53,154 bases of DNA from Bacteriovoracaceae bacterium UBA4096 (GTDB lineage Bacteria > Bdellovibrionota > Bacteriovoracia > Bacteriovoracales > Bacteriovoracaceae): contig DFXY01000059.1 in assembly GCA_002381945.1 (NCBI GenBank), positions 1-53,154 on the forward strand, in the 5' to 3' direction. The position numbers and the translations under genes were made by a program. Position 1 is the stretch's first letter. Each line of letters begins with the position of its first letter. Under the pieces are notes generated by a model. That model was not told the DNA's origin and ran no database searches. It worked only from the letters and a program-made list of their open reading frames with translations. Positions 40,136 through 48,510 of the stretch are shown piece by piece.

Positions 40136-41056
40136 CTATGGTGCTGAAGGTTTTGGCGCCCCCAATGTACCACCTAAACGAATCTGGTAAAAGCCGTCTT
40201 TTTGGGTAAAAGACTGAAACATCATATCAACCAGAGGAAGTGACTGTTTAAAATTTTCCGAGAAGGCGACTTCTCCAGTTAGATTGAGTGGTGAGAAGGC
40301 AATAGCGTCTTGCTGAAGGTCAATTGTGCCTCTAAAGTTTGCGCGCATTGGCGACTCAGGATCTCCTACAATCAATTTATCGACCGTAATCCTTGGAGGA
40401 TTTTCTGAATAGGCCTCAATGTAGAGGTCATTGAGCTTCATGTTAGGAGTTGTGAAGCCTTGCAGGTTTTGAGAAGGAATTTGAAGATCTTTGGATTGGG
40501 CCTTGAAGCTCAAACTTTTAATAACGTTGTTAGAGCTCATGAGTAAATTTAAATCAACGGTCAAATTGCCAGCAATTTTAAATTTGCCACCCATCAGTGG
40601 TTCAAGTCGACCCAGAACCAGTGACTGGTCCTTAAGACGAAGCATTCTCTCTCCAAAGCCCTGAACAAAATAAAGGCTGAGTGGTTGAGCGTTCATTTCA
40701 GTATCAATTCTGAAAGGAAGACCCAGAGGAGAAAAATTAATAAAATTGAAATTAATATTCACGAACCTAAAGGTAAGGGGGTTACCAGTCTGACCAAGAC
40801 AAGAAGCTGGAAGGACTAGATCTGAAACGATAACTTTAGGAAGTAGCCATTCGATACGAATATGGTCGAAATCCGGATTACAGGCCGTCCCTTTTAAGTT
40901 TGATTTTAAAAAAGACTTGAGAGTGTCCCCAATAGGAAAAAAATTAAGAAAACCCATGAAAAACAAGAACAAAATCAGAAAGAAATAAACATAGATTTTG
41001 ATCTTACTTTTATAAGTGATTTCTTCTAATGATTGAATCTCGCTGACTGTTGCCAT
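40136..41056 (-). CDS. gspN: Type II secretion system protein GspN
   Basis: 306 residues. A cytoplasmic start of about 20 residues, one membrane helix (IYVYFFLILFLFFMGFLNFFP), and a periplasmic AsmA-like beta-rich domain ending KDGFYQIRLGGTLGAPKP, a signature of deltaproteobacterial GspN. Its exact role in secretion is unclear and many T2SS lack it. The start is 2 bases after gspM; ispA follows. Confidence 0.9.
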   Translation of the reverse strand: MATVSEIQSLEEITYKSKIKIYVYFFLILFLFFMGFLNFFPIGDTLKSFLKSNLKGTACNPDFDHIRIEWLLPKVIVSDLVLPASCLGQTGNPLTFRFVNINFNFINFSPLGLPFRIDTEMNAQPLSLYFVQGFGERMLRLKDQSLVLGRLEPLMGGKFKIAGNLTVDLNLLMSSNNVIKSLSFKAQSKDLQIPSQNLQGFTTPNMKLNDLYIEAYSENPPRITVDKLIVGDPESPMRANFRGTIDLQQDAIAFSPLNLTGEVAFSENFKQSLPLVDMMFQSFTQKDGFYQIRLGGTLGAPKPSAP

Positions 41057-41058
41057 AA

Positions 41059-41706
41059 TTATTCTTCCTCTTCAACGGTCATGGCATCACTGAAGTGAAT
41101 GGCATGAAATTGACCCTCCAGAAGATTACTCTCAGCGTTGCGGATAATTTTTACAGATTGAATCCGAAATTTTTCACGGGAAATCATTGCGGTAAAAATA
41201 TTCATGAGTTCATCAGTGGAAACACTGGAAAAAGCGAAGTCAGCTTCTGAACGCATGATGGTGTCCGATATCATTTCACCCGCATAGTTACTGATCTGGA
41301 TTTTCGAGAGATCAAGGCCTAGAGTTGAGAGCAGATTAGATAGTCGTGAAGTCATCATTGATGCTCCATCGATAGGATTCTCAGATAGAACAGCGGGACT
41401 TACTTCTAGTAGGCCCTGTTTCTGACCGATGATCTCGTTGGCCTTACTGATAAGTGCTATTCGATTCTTGAGATCTTCTTTCAGATCATTGTTTTGCCAA
41501 TAAATGAATCCCAGAAAAAACATGGGAATGAGAAAGATGACAAGTATGACGGCCCCTTTAAAGACCCGCTGCTGCTCTTCTTCCAGACCATTATAAAAAT
41601 CCTGAATATTATTATATCCGGGAGTAAGCTTGAATTTATCCAGGCGATCAAAAATTTCGCGGTCGATTTTTTTGAACCCTGGGGTTTTAGTATTTAAATC
41701 ATCCAT
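41059..41706 (-). CDS. gspM: Type II secretion system protein GspM-like
   Basis: 215 residues: a cytoplasmic segment of about 50 residues, one helix (GAVILVIFLIPMFFLGFIYW), then a coiled and ferredoxin-like periplasmic part. Sequence similarity in this family is low; assignment rests on topology and position between gspL and gspN with 2-base gaps. GspM would bind GspL and help assemble the inner-membrane platform. Confidence 0.8.
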   Translation of the reverse strand: MDDLNTKTPGFKKIDREIFDRLDKFKLTPGYNNIQDFYNGLEEEQQRVFKGAVILVIFLIPMFFLGFIYWQNNDLKEDLKNRIALISKANEIIGQKQGLLEVSPAVLSENPIDGASMMTSRLSNLLSTLGLDLSKIQISNYAGEMISDTIMRSEADFAFSSVSTDELMNIFTAMISREKFRIQSVKIIRNAESNLLEGQFHAIHFSDAMTVEEEE

Positions 41707-41708
41707 GC

Positions 41709-43295
41709 TTAATTTCCTACTGCTGTAACTATTAACTGGAGCTTTGACTGGTCAAGAGAAGCCTGAACATCACTTAAATTTGAGCGCTCAAAAACATTTT
41801 TTAATTGAGAGAGAACTTCAGAGGAATCAGCTGAAAACACTGCCTTTACTTCACCAATGTCATTAGAGGAAAATTCAACTAATGTCGCCTGGGAACTTGC
41901 CGCGATCTGGCTAATTGTGACTAAAGGAGGTAAAGCTTTGATCTGAACCGCTGACTGGAGCGTCTGGATCTCCTGACGGACTCCACGTTGTTTTTTAACT
42001 AACAAATCTAAAATTTGCTTCGGATTGGTTGTAGCTGCCCTACGAAGGCGTCCACTGATTTCCAGTTCTTCGTTTTTCATAACGCTGGTCATTCTGGCAT
42101 TAACAGTAGCAATATCTTTCTCGATAAAAAATCTTTCTATAAAAAGTGAGACCACAAAGACTAAACATGCCGCTGCAACTCTGACTCCAACAAAGGAAAA
42201 AGAATAAAGTGGTACTTCTGAAGTCGAAGCCTGAGCAAATCTTCCTGTGAGCAGATTAATGAAGCGATTCTTTCTACGAAAGCCGATGGCCATCATATTG
42301 GTTAAAGCAAATTTAGACTTATTTTTGGCATTTAAATCTACTTTTTCTGCTTCAACCTTATCAAAGCTCTCAAGCAGGGTTACTTTCGTCTCCCATTTTT
42401 CAGTTAGATAATTTGAGATGTTCTTAATGTTCGATGTTCCGCCGCATATAAAAACATGCTGGATAGAAAGACCGAAATTGACCTTAAAGCCAATTTTCCA
42501 ACGGGCAAAATCAAAAATAAGATGAGAAAAGACTTTTTCCATGGCAGAAGCAAAATCTTTTTGGGCCTGTTCAACTTCTCCATATTGAGTTGAAGTCAAA
42601 AGGAACGCATTCTGATGCTTATAAATGATGGCCTCATCTGGCTCTATCTTATAAGTCTCTGAGATCATCTCATTCACATGCTGACCGCCAACATAGCTGG
42701 TGTGGCTCATGAGTAGGCGCGAGTTATAAAAGAAATAGGCTTTGGTTGTTTTATGTCCAATGTCGAGAACGCAAAATGGTCCTGCCATTGGATTTTGATT
42801 GAAGAAATTCTCTACAATGGAAGATTCTGTTGAAAGAATATTAGGAAGTATTTCTTTATCACGATGAAGATTGTAATAAGTTTCAAAAACGCTTTCTTTT
42901 ACCAATTCTACTAAGGCCGTGTTTTGAGTCTTCTGAGTTTCCATCCGATAAGCATAATGAATTTCACTTAATGCATAGGGGATGTCTTCTTCGAGTTGAA
43001 AAGGTAGCATGAGCTCAGCTTTTTTCTTGCTCTTAATAGGAAGAGTCAGAAAACGTGTAGTCATCATTGAATGATCGGCTTGATAGATAATCTTCGTGTC
43101 AGGTCGTGCTACTGAATCAATAATTTCCTGAACGATCAATGCCTGAGCTTCATCTTCAGTTAATTCCTCATGATCGGCCAGATAATCACGGATGATGATC
43201 TCACTCATATCGACATGAGAAATCTTCCGACGATCAACGAAAGAGGAAAGATATTTTACACTATAAGATCCGACGTCTATGGCTAATACATGCAT
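41709..43295 (-). CDS. gspL: Type II secretion system protein GspL (PilM-like cytoplasmic domain)
   Basis: 528 residues. The N-terminal actin-like domain has phosphate-1 LAIDVGSYSVKYL and phosphate-2 CVLDIGHKTTKAYF with the adenosine motif HVFICGGTSNIKNI, closer to PilM than to standard GspL. A membrane helix at about 350-372 (VRVAAACLVFVVSLFI) is followed by a ferredoxin-like periplasmic domain, as in GspL. In effect it joins the PilM and PilN plans. It recruits the GspE ATPase to the membrane platform. A 41-bp gap separates it from gspK, the largest in the cluster. Confidence 0.88.
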   Translation of the reverse strand: MHVLAIDVGSYSVKYLSSFVDRRKISHVDMSEIIIRDYLADHEELTEDEAQALIVQEIIDSVARPDTKIIYQADHSMMTTRFLTLPIKSKKKAELMLPFQLEEDIPYALSEIHYAYRMETQKTQNTALVELVKESVFETYYNLHRDKEILPNILSTESSIVENFFNQNPMAGPFCVLDIGHKTTKAYFFYNSRLLMSHTSYVGGQHVNEMISETYKIEPDEAIIYKHQNAFLLTSTQYGEVEQAQKDFASAMEKVFSHLIFDFARWKIGFKVNFGLSIQHVFICGGTSNIKNISNYLTEKWETKVTLLESFDKVEAEKVDLNAKNKSKFALTNMMAIGFRRKNRFINLLTGRFAQASTSEVPLYSFSFVGVRVAAACLVFVVSLFIERFFIEKDIATVNARMTSVMKNEELEISGRLRRAATTNPKQILDLLVKKQRGVRQEIQTLQSAVQIKALPPLVTISQIAASSQATLVEFSSNDIGEVKAVFSADSSEVLSQLKNVFERSNLSDVQASLDQSKLQLIVTAVGN

Positions 43296-43336
43296 GGTAT
43301 TATTTTAACCAGAACCTATGAATTACGCCTAGATAA

Positions 43337-44695
43337 TTAATTAATTTGTATTTCAATGATACGAGGTTCAAGTAATTGACTGTTCTTGTCCGTAGTATTG
43401 TTGTTGTTGTTTACTGGTGGGGGAACTTCCTCTCCTGGATTAAGGAGACGACAGTTAGGAGGAGTACCAATTTGACCTTCAGGACATTTAGTTACCACTG
43501 GTTCATTCTTAGGGAGCACGACATAAGCGACCAAAGTATAATTTGAGCGGTTATAAGTGCCCTGTGAGACGACTTTGAAAAGATTAGGATTGGAACCAAA
43601 AGTAATTCCCTTGTTTTCAAATAGAGTCATCCGCGCATCGAAGTCCGTGTCACTCATGAGTCGCTCTTGATTCACGATGTATTTCTTAAAATCTTCCTTG
43701 CTGTTGATAAACTGGGGCTTTTCAGGATCATCACGCCATAGGAAAAACTCTTTGACGTCATCATCAGTAGCACTGGGAATAAGAATTTTGAGCATGTTAG
43801 CAGTGAGTTTATTAAAATCAATCTGAGTTGAAGGATAGACTGAAAACTCGTTTTGAATAAGTTCAATTAATTCATCATTCCAACCGGGGATAGCATATAG
43901 TTCACTGGCCGAACTTAAGGGACCAAACTTAGGGGTCAAGGGGATGGCCTGAAAATTGGATTCAGCTTCACCTGAGAGAGGATCCTGGGCCATGCTACCA
44001 AAATCAGACATGTAATATTTCAAAGAAGTCAGTAGTTCCTGATAGTTTAAGTTCGAGTAACGATCTTCAAAGCTCTCATTTGTTTCTTTCTTTTCATCTA
44101 CCAATCGTTTCAAAAGAAAGTAGAGCGACTGATCAACTGAGACATCGGTTAATATGGCATTATCCGCTGTATTAATTATAGAGGAGGTATCCTGGGTCTC
44201 ATTGGCCTCGGGATCAGGATTATATTTAGTCATATCAATCCTGAGCATATTGAGATTAAGTCTATTTGAAATGTTTTGAATGCTTACGCTCATTTGTCCA
44301 TCGAGAAGGGATTCTGCTTCAAATTTTTCAACTGTATCCTTGAAGGCCCGGGTAGCATTTCCACCTACAGGAATAGGATAAATGAATGGTACTTCCCATA
44401 GTTGATTCAAAAGTTGAGAGGGTACAGCATTCTTAGCATTAGCGTTACCCTGAACTTTGTTATAGGCCTCTTTGTATAAACGCAATCGGGTCACGGCAAG
44501 TTGTAAACCTGACTCAGCAAGAAGTTTTGCCTGTGAGCGATCAAGAATATTTGTCGCCTTGATACGGCTGATTTTAGATTCAAAAGTAAACTCTCCATAG
44601 ATTGCCATTAGCAAGATGATGGCGGCCATAATCATCATGAGCGCTACACCACCCTCATTTTTAAGGATGAATGAGAGGTCTCTTTTAAAATTCAT
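43337..44695 (-). CDS. gspK: Type II secretion minor pseudopilin GspK
   Basis: 452 residues from the ATG at 44695 (adjacent ATG at 44698; GAGGG upstream). The open frame runs 50 codons further inside gspJ and is not used, because the prepilin leader must be near the start. The leader ends NEGG-VALMMIMAAIILLM, the GspK cleavage site without Glu5. The large periplasmic domain includes NRLNLNMLRID and SELYAIPGW, typical GspK. The C-terminus carries a Cys pair (TKCPEGQIG, PPNCRLL) and an Asn/Pro-rich tail. It caps the pseudopilus with GspI and GspJ. It overlaps gspJ by 11 bp. Confidence 0.9.
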   Translation of the reverse strand: MNFKRDLSFILKNEGGVALMMIMAAIILLMAIYGEFTFESKISRIKATNILDRSQAKLLAESGLQLAVTRLRLYKEAYNKVQGNANAKNAVPSQLLNQLWEVPFIYPIPVGGNATRAFKDTVEKFEAESLLDGQMSVSIQNISNRLNLNMLRIDMTKYNPDPEANETQDTSSIINTADNAILTDVSVDQSLYFLLKRLVDEKKETNESFEDRYSNLNYQELLTSLKYYMSDFGSMAQDPLSGEAESNFQAIPLTPKFGPLSSASELYAIPGWNDELIELIQNEFSVYPSTQIDFNKLTANMLKILIPSATDDDVKEFFLWRDDPEKPQFINSKEDFKKYIVNQERLMSDTDFDARMTLFENKGITFGSNPNLFKVVSQGTYNRSNYTLVAYVVLPKNEPVVTKCPEGQIGTPPNCRLLNPGEEVPPPVNNNNNTTDKNSQLLEPRIIEIQIN

Positions 44696-45647
44696 CATCG
44701 CCCTCTTCATTCGGTGCACCACCTGTCGTATTGCCTCCTGCGGTGCCGCCCTGGACATTAGTAGTAGTAGGTTGATCCTGGGGAACAACCATCGGCCAGT
44801 GAGTTCGAAAGATTCTGGCCGTTGAACGCTTATGCCCGAGTGAATCATACCAGGTTACAAGAACTTTAACTCCACGAATGAGATTTTCACCGTTTGGTAT
44901 AGTTCTTAGAGAGGTTTCCCATTTGCGTTTGTCATAGTTCCAAAACTGGAACTCTAGACTTTCAACATTCCTTAGAAGGACCGCCCCTTTGACACTTTCA
45001 TCATCAACATTGATTCGCTTATCTGAATAAGGATCATCGGCCGTGAAATAACGTACCAAACTCTTAAGAGATTTAGGGATATCAGGGCTTTCTTCCTCAT
45101 CCGGTAATGCTTCCTGATTGGCCAGAGAATAACGAACCCAGGCGAAATGGGATTGTTTGGTATTTTCTAACTTTCTTCTGTTGGAGGTCGTGAAAAATTC
45201 AAACACATTCTTTTCAGGAGCATGGAAGCGGGGGATAGGAAAGCCTTCACGGCTTACTGATGAAAAGTGTTCATTCCGCTCAAAACGGCTTACCAATTGT
45301 TCATAGTACTGTTGCAAAAGTGGACTCGTCTGTCCGCCTGTAGTCTCTCCATCCATCCCGCCAGTTGTATTGTTGGTGGCATTAGCTGTCTGATTCGGAT
45401 TCAAGACTGTAGTGAAATACAAAGGAGAATAAATCTGCGAAAAATCCCATTCAAACCGACTCATGGCCGTTTCAATCTGAAGATTGTTTTTATTCGCTTC
45501 AGTTGTGCGATCCATCGTTAGAGCAGCGTTCTCCGTAATATCCACCACCGCCAAAGAGATGAAGGCCAACATCGTGATGGCAATCAAGATCTCTAAAAGT
45601 GTGAAGCCGGCTTGGTTAGAAGCCGACGTTGAGCTGTATTTTTTCAT
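44685..45647 (-). CDS. gspJ: Type II secretion minor pseudopilin GspJ
   Basis: 320 residues, longer than the usual 200-240. Leader MKKYSSTSASNQAG with cleavage before FTLLEILIAI (Phe1, Glu5). The extra length comes from low-complexity inserts: NPNQTANATNNTTGG-type sequence around residues 87-110, and a Thr/Gly/Asn tail (GGTAGGNTTGGAPNEEG). The core EFWNYDKRKWETS-like segments fit GspJ. It belongs to the tip complex. It overlaps gspI by 32 bp and gspK by 11 bp. Confidence 0.9.
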   Translation of the reverse strand: MKKYSSTSASNQAGFTLLEILIAITMLAFISLAVVDITENAALTMDRTTEANKNNLQIETAMSRFEWDFSQIYSPLYFTTVLNPNQTANATNNTTGGMDGETTGGQTSPLLQQYYEQLVSRFERNEHFSSVSREGFPIPRFHAPEKNVFEFFTTSNRRKLENTKQSHFAWVRYSLANQEALPDEEESPDIPKSLKSLVRYFTADDPYSDKRINVDDESVKGAVLLRNVESLEFQFWNYDKRKWETSLRTIPNGENLIRGVKVLVTWYDSLGHKRSTARIFRTHWPMVVPQDQPTTTNVQGGTAGGNTTGGAPNEEGDDEF

Positions 45648-46185
45648 TATAATTAGTTATGAAAGTTGAAAGCGTAAAATTATACTTAGTTTCTTTATTG
45701 GTAACAGTTACCCGCGCCTGCCAGATGACTTTCTCAATGTTTTTTTTGAGTTCCTCAAAGATCATTTTTTCCAGAGCATCATTTCTCTTGTTCTTACTGC
45801 CTTCAGAATAATAATCACCTTCATAACTATCTTTTGCCTCATCAGTTGTGGCATCTTTTTGAGAAAAGAGTTGGGCAAAATCAGGGATGGTCAGTTTTTT
45901 TATTTCCAGCGTGTATTCATAATTTTTAAAATCGGCTTCTTCGAAAGTTTTAGTTTCTTTTAATGTTGCGGTAACGTTTGTGAATTTTGGCGGATCTAAT
46001 ACCAGTTCATTTACTTTTCGTTCGGCCAGCTGCTGAAGGATGAGTTGTTCTTCAGAAAGACGAGAGTCCTCTACGTTATAACCCTGACTGGTCAGGTAAG
46101 CTGTCACAAAAAAGGCAAAGAGAGTGATGGCAATCATCACTTCCAATAGAGAGAAACCTTGTTCGTTTTTTATTTTGCTAACCAC
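45616..46185 (-). CDS. gspI: Type II secretion minor pseudopilin GspI
   Basis: 189 residues. Prepilin leader MVSKIKNEQG with cleavage before FSLLEVMIAI (Glu5). A helix then a small periplasmic domain with the family QQLAERKVNEL pattern near residue 45. The helix-to-domain linker contains a charged insert (TTDEAKDSYEGDYYSEG). It is part of the IJK tip complex that starts pseudopilus assembly. It overlaps gspH by 16 bp and gspJ by 32 bp. Confidence 0.9.
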   Translation of the reverse strand: MVSKIKNEQGFSLLEVMIAITLFAFFVTAYLTSQGYNVEDSRLSEEQLILQQLAERKVNELVLDPPKFTNVTATLKETKTFEEADFKNYEYTLEIKKLTIPDFAQLFSQKDATTDEAKDSYEGDYYSEGSKNKRNDALEKMIFEELKKNIEKVIWQARVTVTNKETKYNFTLSTFITNYNEKIQLNVGF

Positions 46186-46865
46186 TGTTTATAAACCTCG
46201 TCCATTCTAGTTTGAAGGATATCTTCCAGTTTCGCAACGCCAGAAGACGGAAGAGGTTCAAAAACACTGTTTGTTTCCGAGAGGAAAGGAGCTATTTCAA
46301 GGTAAGCGATTTCATCAGTTGTTGAGAAGATGATAAGGCCTGCATCTTTTTCACCTGTCGGATAAAAGTAGAGAACGGCTTCACCATCTTTCATGAGAGC
46401 ATTTTGAGAAGAGCTTGCCATTCCCAGAATCGTTACATAATCCGAAATGTCATGCTTAATATCCTCGAATTCCTCAACCTTGGTGAACTGCCGGTCAAGA
46501 GATGCCCTTTTCTCTAAATCTGCTTTTTCTTCTTCTAAAGACTTGGATAACTTCTCCGGCATATCTGGTAGAGGAAGGTTACCTGCAGGGCCATATTCAA
46601 CAGTATATTCAATAGGAGATTTATCCAGGGAAATACGCAGACGAACAACAGTATTTCGAAGAACTGATTCATTACTGGCAAAACGTACAGAACGATCCAA
46701 ATCATCCACGGCAGTCTTTAAGTCACGATGTTTTTGTACATGGTCACTGGAAGGAATAGCGAGAAAGATCATCGCAGCAAGCACTAAGGCCACCAGGATT
46801 TCTATTAAGGAGAAACCCTGGTGGTTAGAAATGATTTTAGAGGTCTTTTGAATTGATGTCGGCAT
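46170..46865 (-). CDS. gspH: Type II secretion minor pseudopilin GspH
   Basis: 231 residues from the ATG at 46865 (GAAGG five bases upstream); the frame reaches 46898 without support. Leader ends SNHQG before FSLIEILVALVLAAM. The periplasmic domain shows the GspH beta pattern (AVDDLDRSVRFASNESVLRN, VVRLRISLDKSPIEYTV). It connects the tip complex with the GspG shaft. It overlaps gspG by 29 bp. Confidence 0.88.
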   Translation of the reverse strand: MPTSIQKTSKIISNHQGFSLIEILVALVLAAMIFLAIPSSDHVQKHRDLKTAVDDLDRSVRFASNESVLRNTVVRLRISLDKSPIEYTVEYGPAGNLPLPDMPEKLSKSLEEEKADLEKRASLDRQFTKVEEFEDIKHDISDYVTILGMASSSQNALMKDGEAVLYFYPTGEKDAGLIIFSTTDEIAYLEIAPFLSETNSVFEPLPSSGVAKLEDILQTRMDEVYKQWLAK

Positions 46866-47283
46866 CAGAACCTTCACCACCTTCAGCGTTATCAGCACCT
46901 AGGGAGATGATAGTGAAAGTCTTACCATCAGACTCATAGATGAACTCCTGATCCCATGGATCGAGAGGCACTTTCCCACCTTCAATATAACCACCTGGAG
47001 CATAACGTTTACATTCCCGTCCGCCTTGTGGCTTATCAATCAGGGCATCAAGCCCCATATCTGTGGTAGGAAGAAAGTTACAATCACGGCGGAATTCTTT
47101 TAGACGATCAGAAAGTGATTTGATCTGAATTTTGGCAGAAGAAACTTTACCTTCCTGAAGTTGCTCGAATACTCGGCCACCTACAAAGGTACCTGCCAGA
47201 GCAAGTAGGGTCAGAGCAATGAGGATCTCAATTAAGCTCATGCCGGCCTGAGATTTCATAATTTTTTGAATATTAGCTAACAT
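46837..47283 (-). CDS. gspG: Type II secretion major pseudopilin GspG
   Basis: 148 residues. Leader MLANIQKIMKSQAG, cleavage before MSLIEILIALTLLAL: residue +1 is Met instead of the usual Phe, while Glu5 is kept. The C-terminal part has the GspG calcium-site and core features (LPTTDMGLDALIDKP, PLDPWDQEFIYESDG, SLGADNAEGGEGSDADI). It is the shaft subunit pushed by GspE. It starts 9 bases after gspF. Confidence 0.95.
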   Translation of the reverse strand: MLANIQKIMKSQAGMSLIEILIALTLLALAGTFVGGRVFEQLQEGKVSSAKIQIKSLSDRLKEFRRDCNFLPTTDMGLDALIDKPQGGRECKRYAPGGYIEGGKVPLDPWDQEFIYESDGKTFTIISLGADNAEGGEGSDADINSKDL

Positions 47284-47292
47284 ATATTCTCC

Positions 47293-48507
47293 TTAGCGAA
47301 GCGAATTCATGTTCATCATCGGGATCACGACGGCGAAGACAATGAAGCCTATCGCAGTTCCCAGACAAATCATCATGATGGGTTCAAGTACAGAGGTGAG
47401 TCCGCTGATTTTAGATTGTACTTGATCCTCATAGTTTTCTGAAATGATTTTTAACATTGGCTCTAATTCACCTGATCTTTCACCCAATTTAATCATATGA
47501 GTCACCATGGCAGGGAAATAACCGCTTTGCACTAGGGGAGCAGCGATAGAGGCCCCTTCAGAGACAGAAATGCGGGCCTTTTCAACAGCATCTTTCATAT
47601 GAACATTAGGAATCAGGTTCTTAACGATGGTCAGTGCAGTCAAGATAGGGACTCCGGAATTCATCAAGGTCCCTAATGTTGAGCAAAAACGGCTGACATT
47701 GATCATTTTGACCATCATGCCCAGGACTGGAAGTTTTAACTGCAGGGCATGCCATTGGGATTCGCCCTTCGATGTTTGTATGTACTTGTTGACGAAATAT
47801 ATGGTTCCAACGATGGAGATGATGACCACCCACCAGTAATTAACTAAAAAATTTGAGATCCAGATACAAACTTGAGTGATGAAAGGAAGCTCCTTTTTCA
47901 TACTCAGAAAAATTTTAGCAATCTTAGGAATAACAAAAATAAAAATTACGTTCATCATGACAAAGCCAAAGACTCCCATGATTACCGGATAGGTCATGGC
48001 CCCACGGATTTTACTCTTAAGTTTTACCTGAGATTCGGTAAAGTCGGCCAGACGAAGAAGTACGATTTCCAGAGTACCGGAAGCTTCACCGGCCTCAACC
48101 ATGTTAACGTAAATGGAATTAAAAACTTTTGGGTGATCTTGCAACGCTTTTGCTAAACTTGCCCCTTCATTAACCTTTTGTTTGAGGTCAGAAAGAACTA
48201 AGCGTAGATTTGGATTCTCTACCTGATCTACTAAGGCCGAGAGGGCCTCTACGATTTGGATTTTTGCTTTGATGAGAGTTGCAAGCTGCCTGGTCATCAT
48301 GGCCAGATCTTCAACTGGAACTGAGCCACGTAATTGAAGCAAAGTGCGAGCTCCGGATGTTCCCTGAGCTTTTTGTTCACGGATATCAATCAGCATGATG
48401 CCCATGGATTTCACCCGTTGTTTGGCCGCAACGATGCTTTCCACGTTTATCGTGTTCTTTATCTCTTTACCGGTTCTGTCCATTCCCTTGTAAGAGTAAA
48501 TTGGCAT
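47293..48507 (-). CDS. gspF: Type II secretion inner-membrane platform protein GspF
   Basis: 404 residues: two repeated GspF domains (first about 65-190, second about 270-395) with three membrane helices (near 170-195, 220-240, 375-400). Motifs: MTRQLATLIKAKIQIVEAL, MVEAGEASGTLEIVL, and the repeat copy STLGTLMNSGVPILTALT with IKLGERSGELEPML. It links the cytoplasmic ATPase to pseudopilus assembly. Gaps of 3 bases to gspE and 9 to gspG. Confidence 0.97.
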   Translation of the reverse strand: MPIYSYKGMDRTGKEIKNTINVESIVAAKQRVKSMGIMLIDIREQKAQGTSGARTLLQLRGSVPVEDLAMMTRQLATLIKAKIQIVEALSALVDQVENPNLRLVLSDLKQKVNEGASLAKALQDHPKVFNSIYVNMVEAGEASGTLEIVLLRLADFTESQVKLKSKIRGAMTYPVIMGVFGFVMMNVIFIFVIPKIAKIFLSMKKELPFITQVCIWISNFLVNYWWVVIISIVGTIYFVNKYIQTSKGESQWHALQLKLPVLGMMVKMINVSRFCSTLGTLMNSGVPILTALTIVKNLIPNVHMKDAVEKARISVSEGASIAAPLVQSGYFPAMVTHMIKLGERSGELEPMLKIISENYEDQVQSKISGLTSVLEPIMMICLGTAIGFIVFAVVIPMMNMNSLR

Positions 48508-48510
48508 AAA

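Noticed and set aside
44696..44848. N-terminal extension of gspK
   Set aside because: It would place 50 residues before the prepilin leader and lies wholly inside gspJ.
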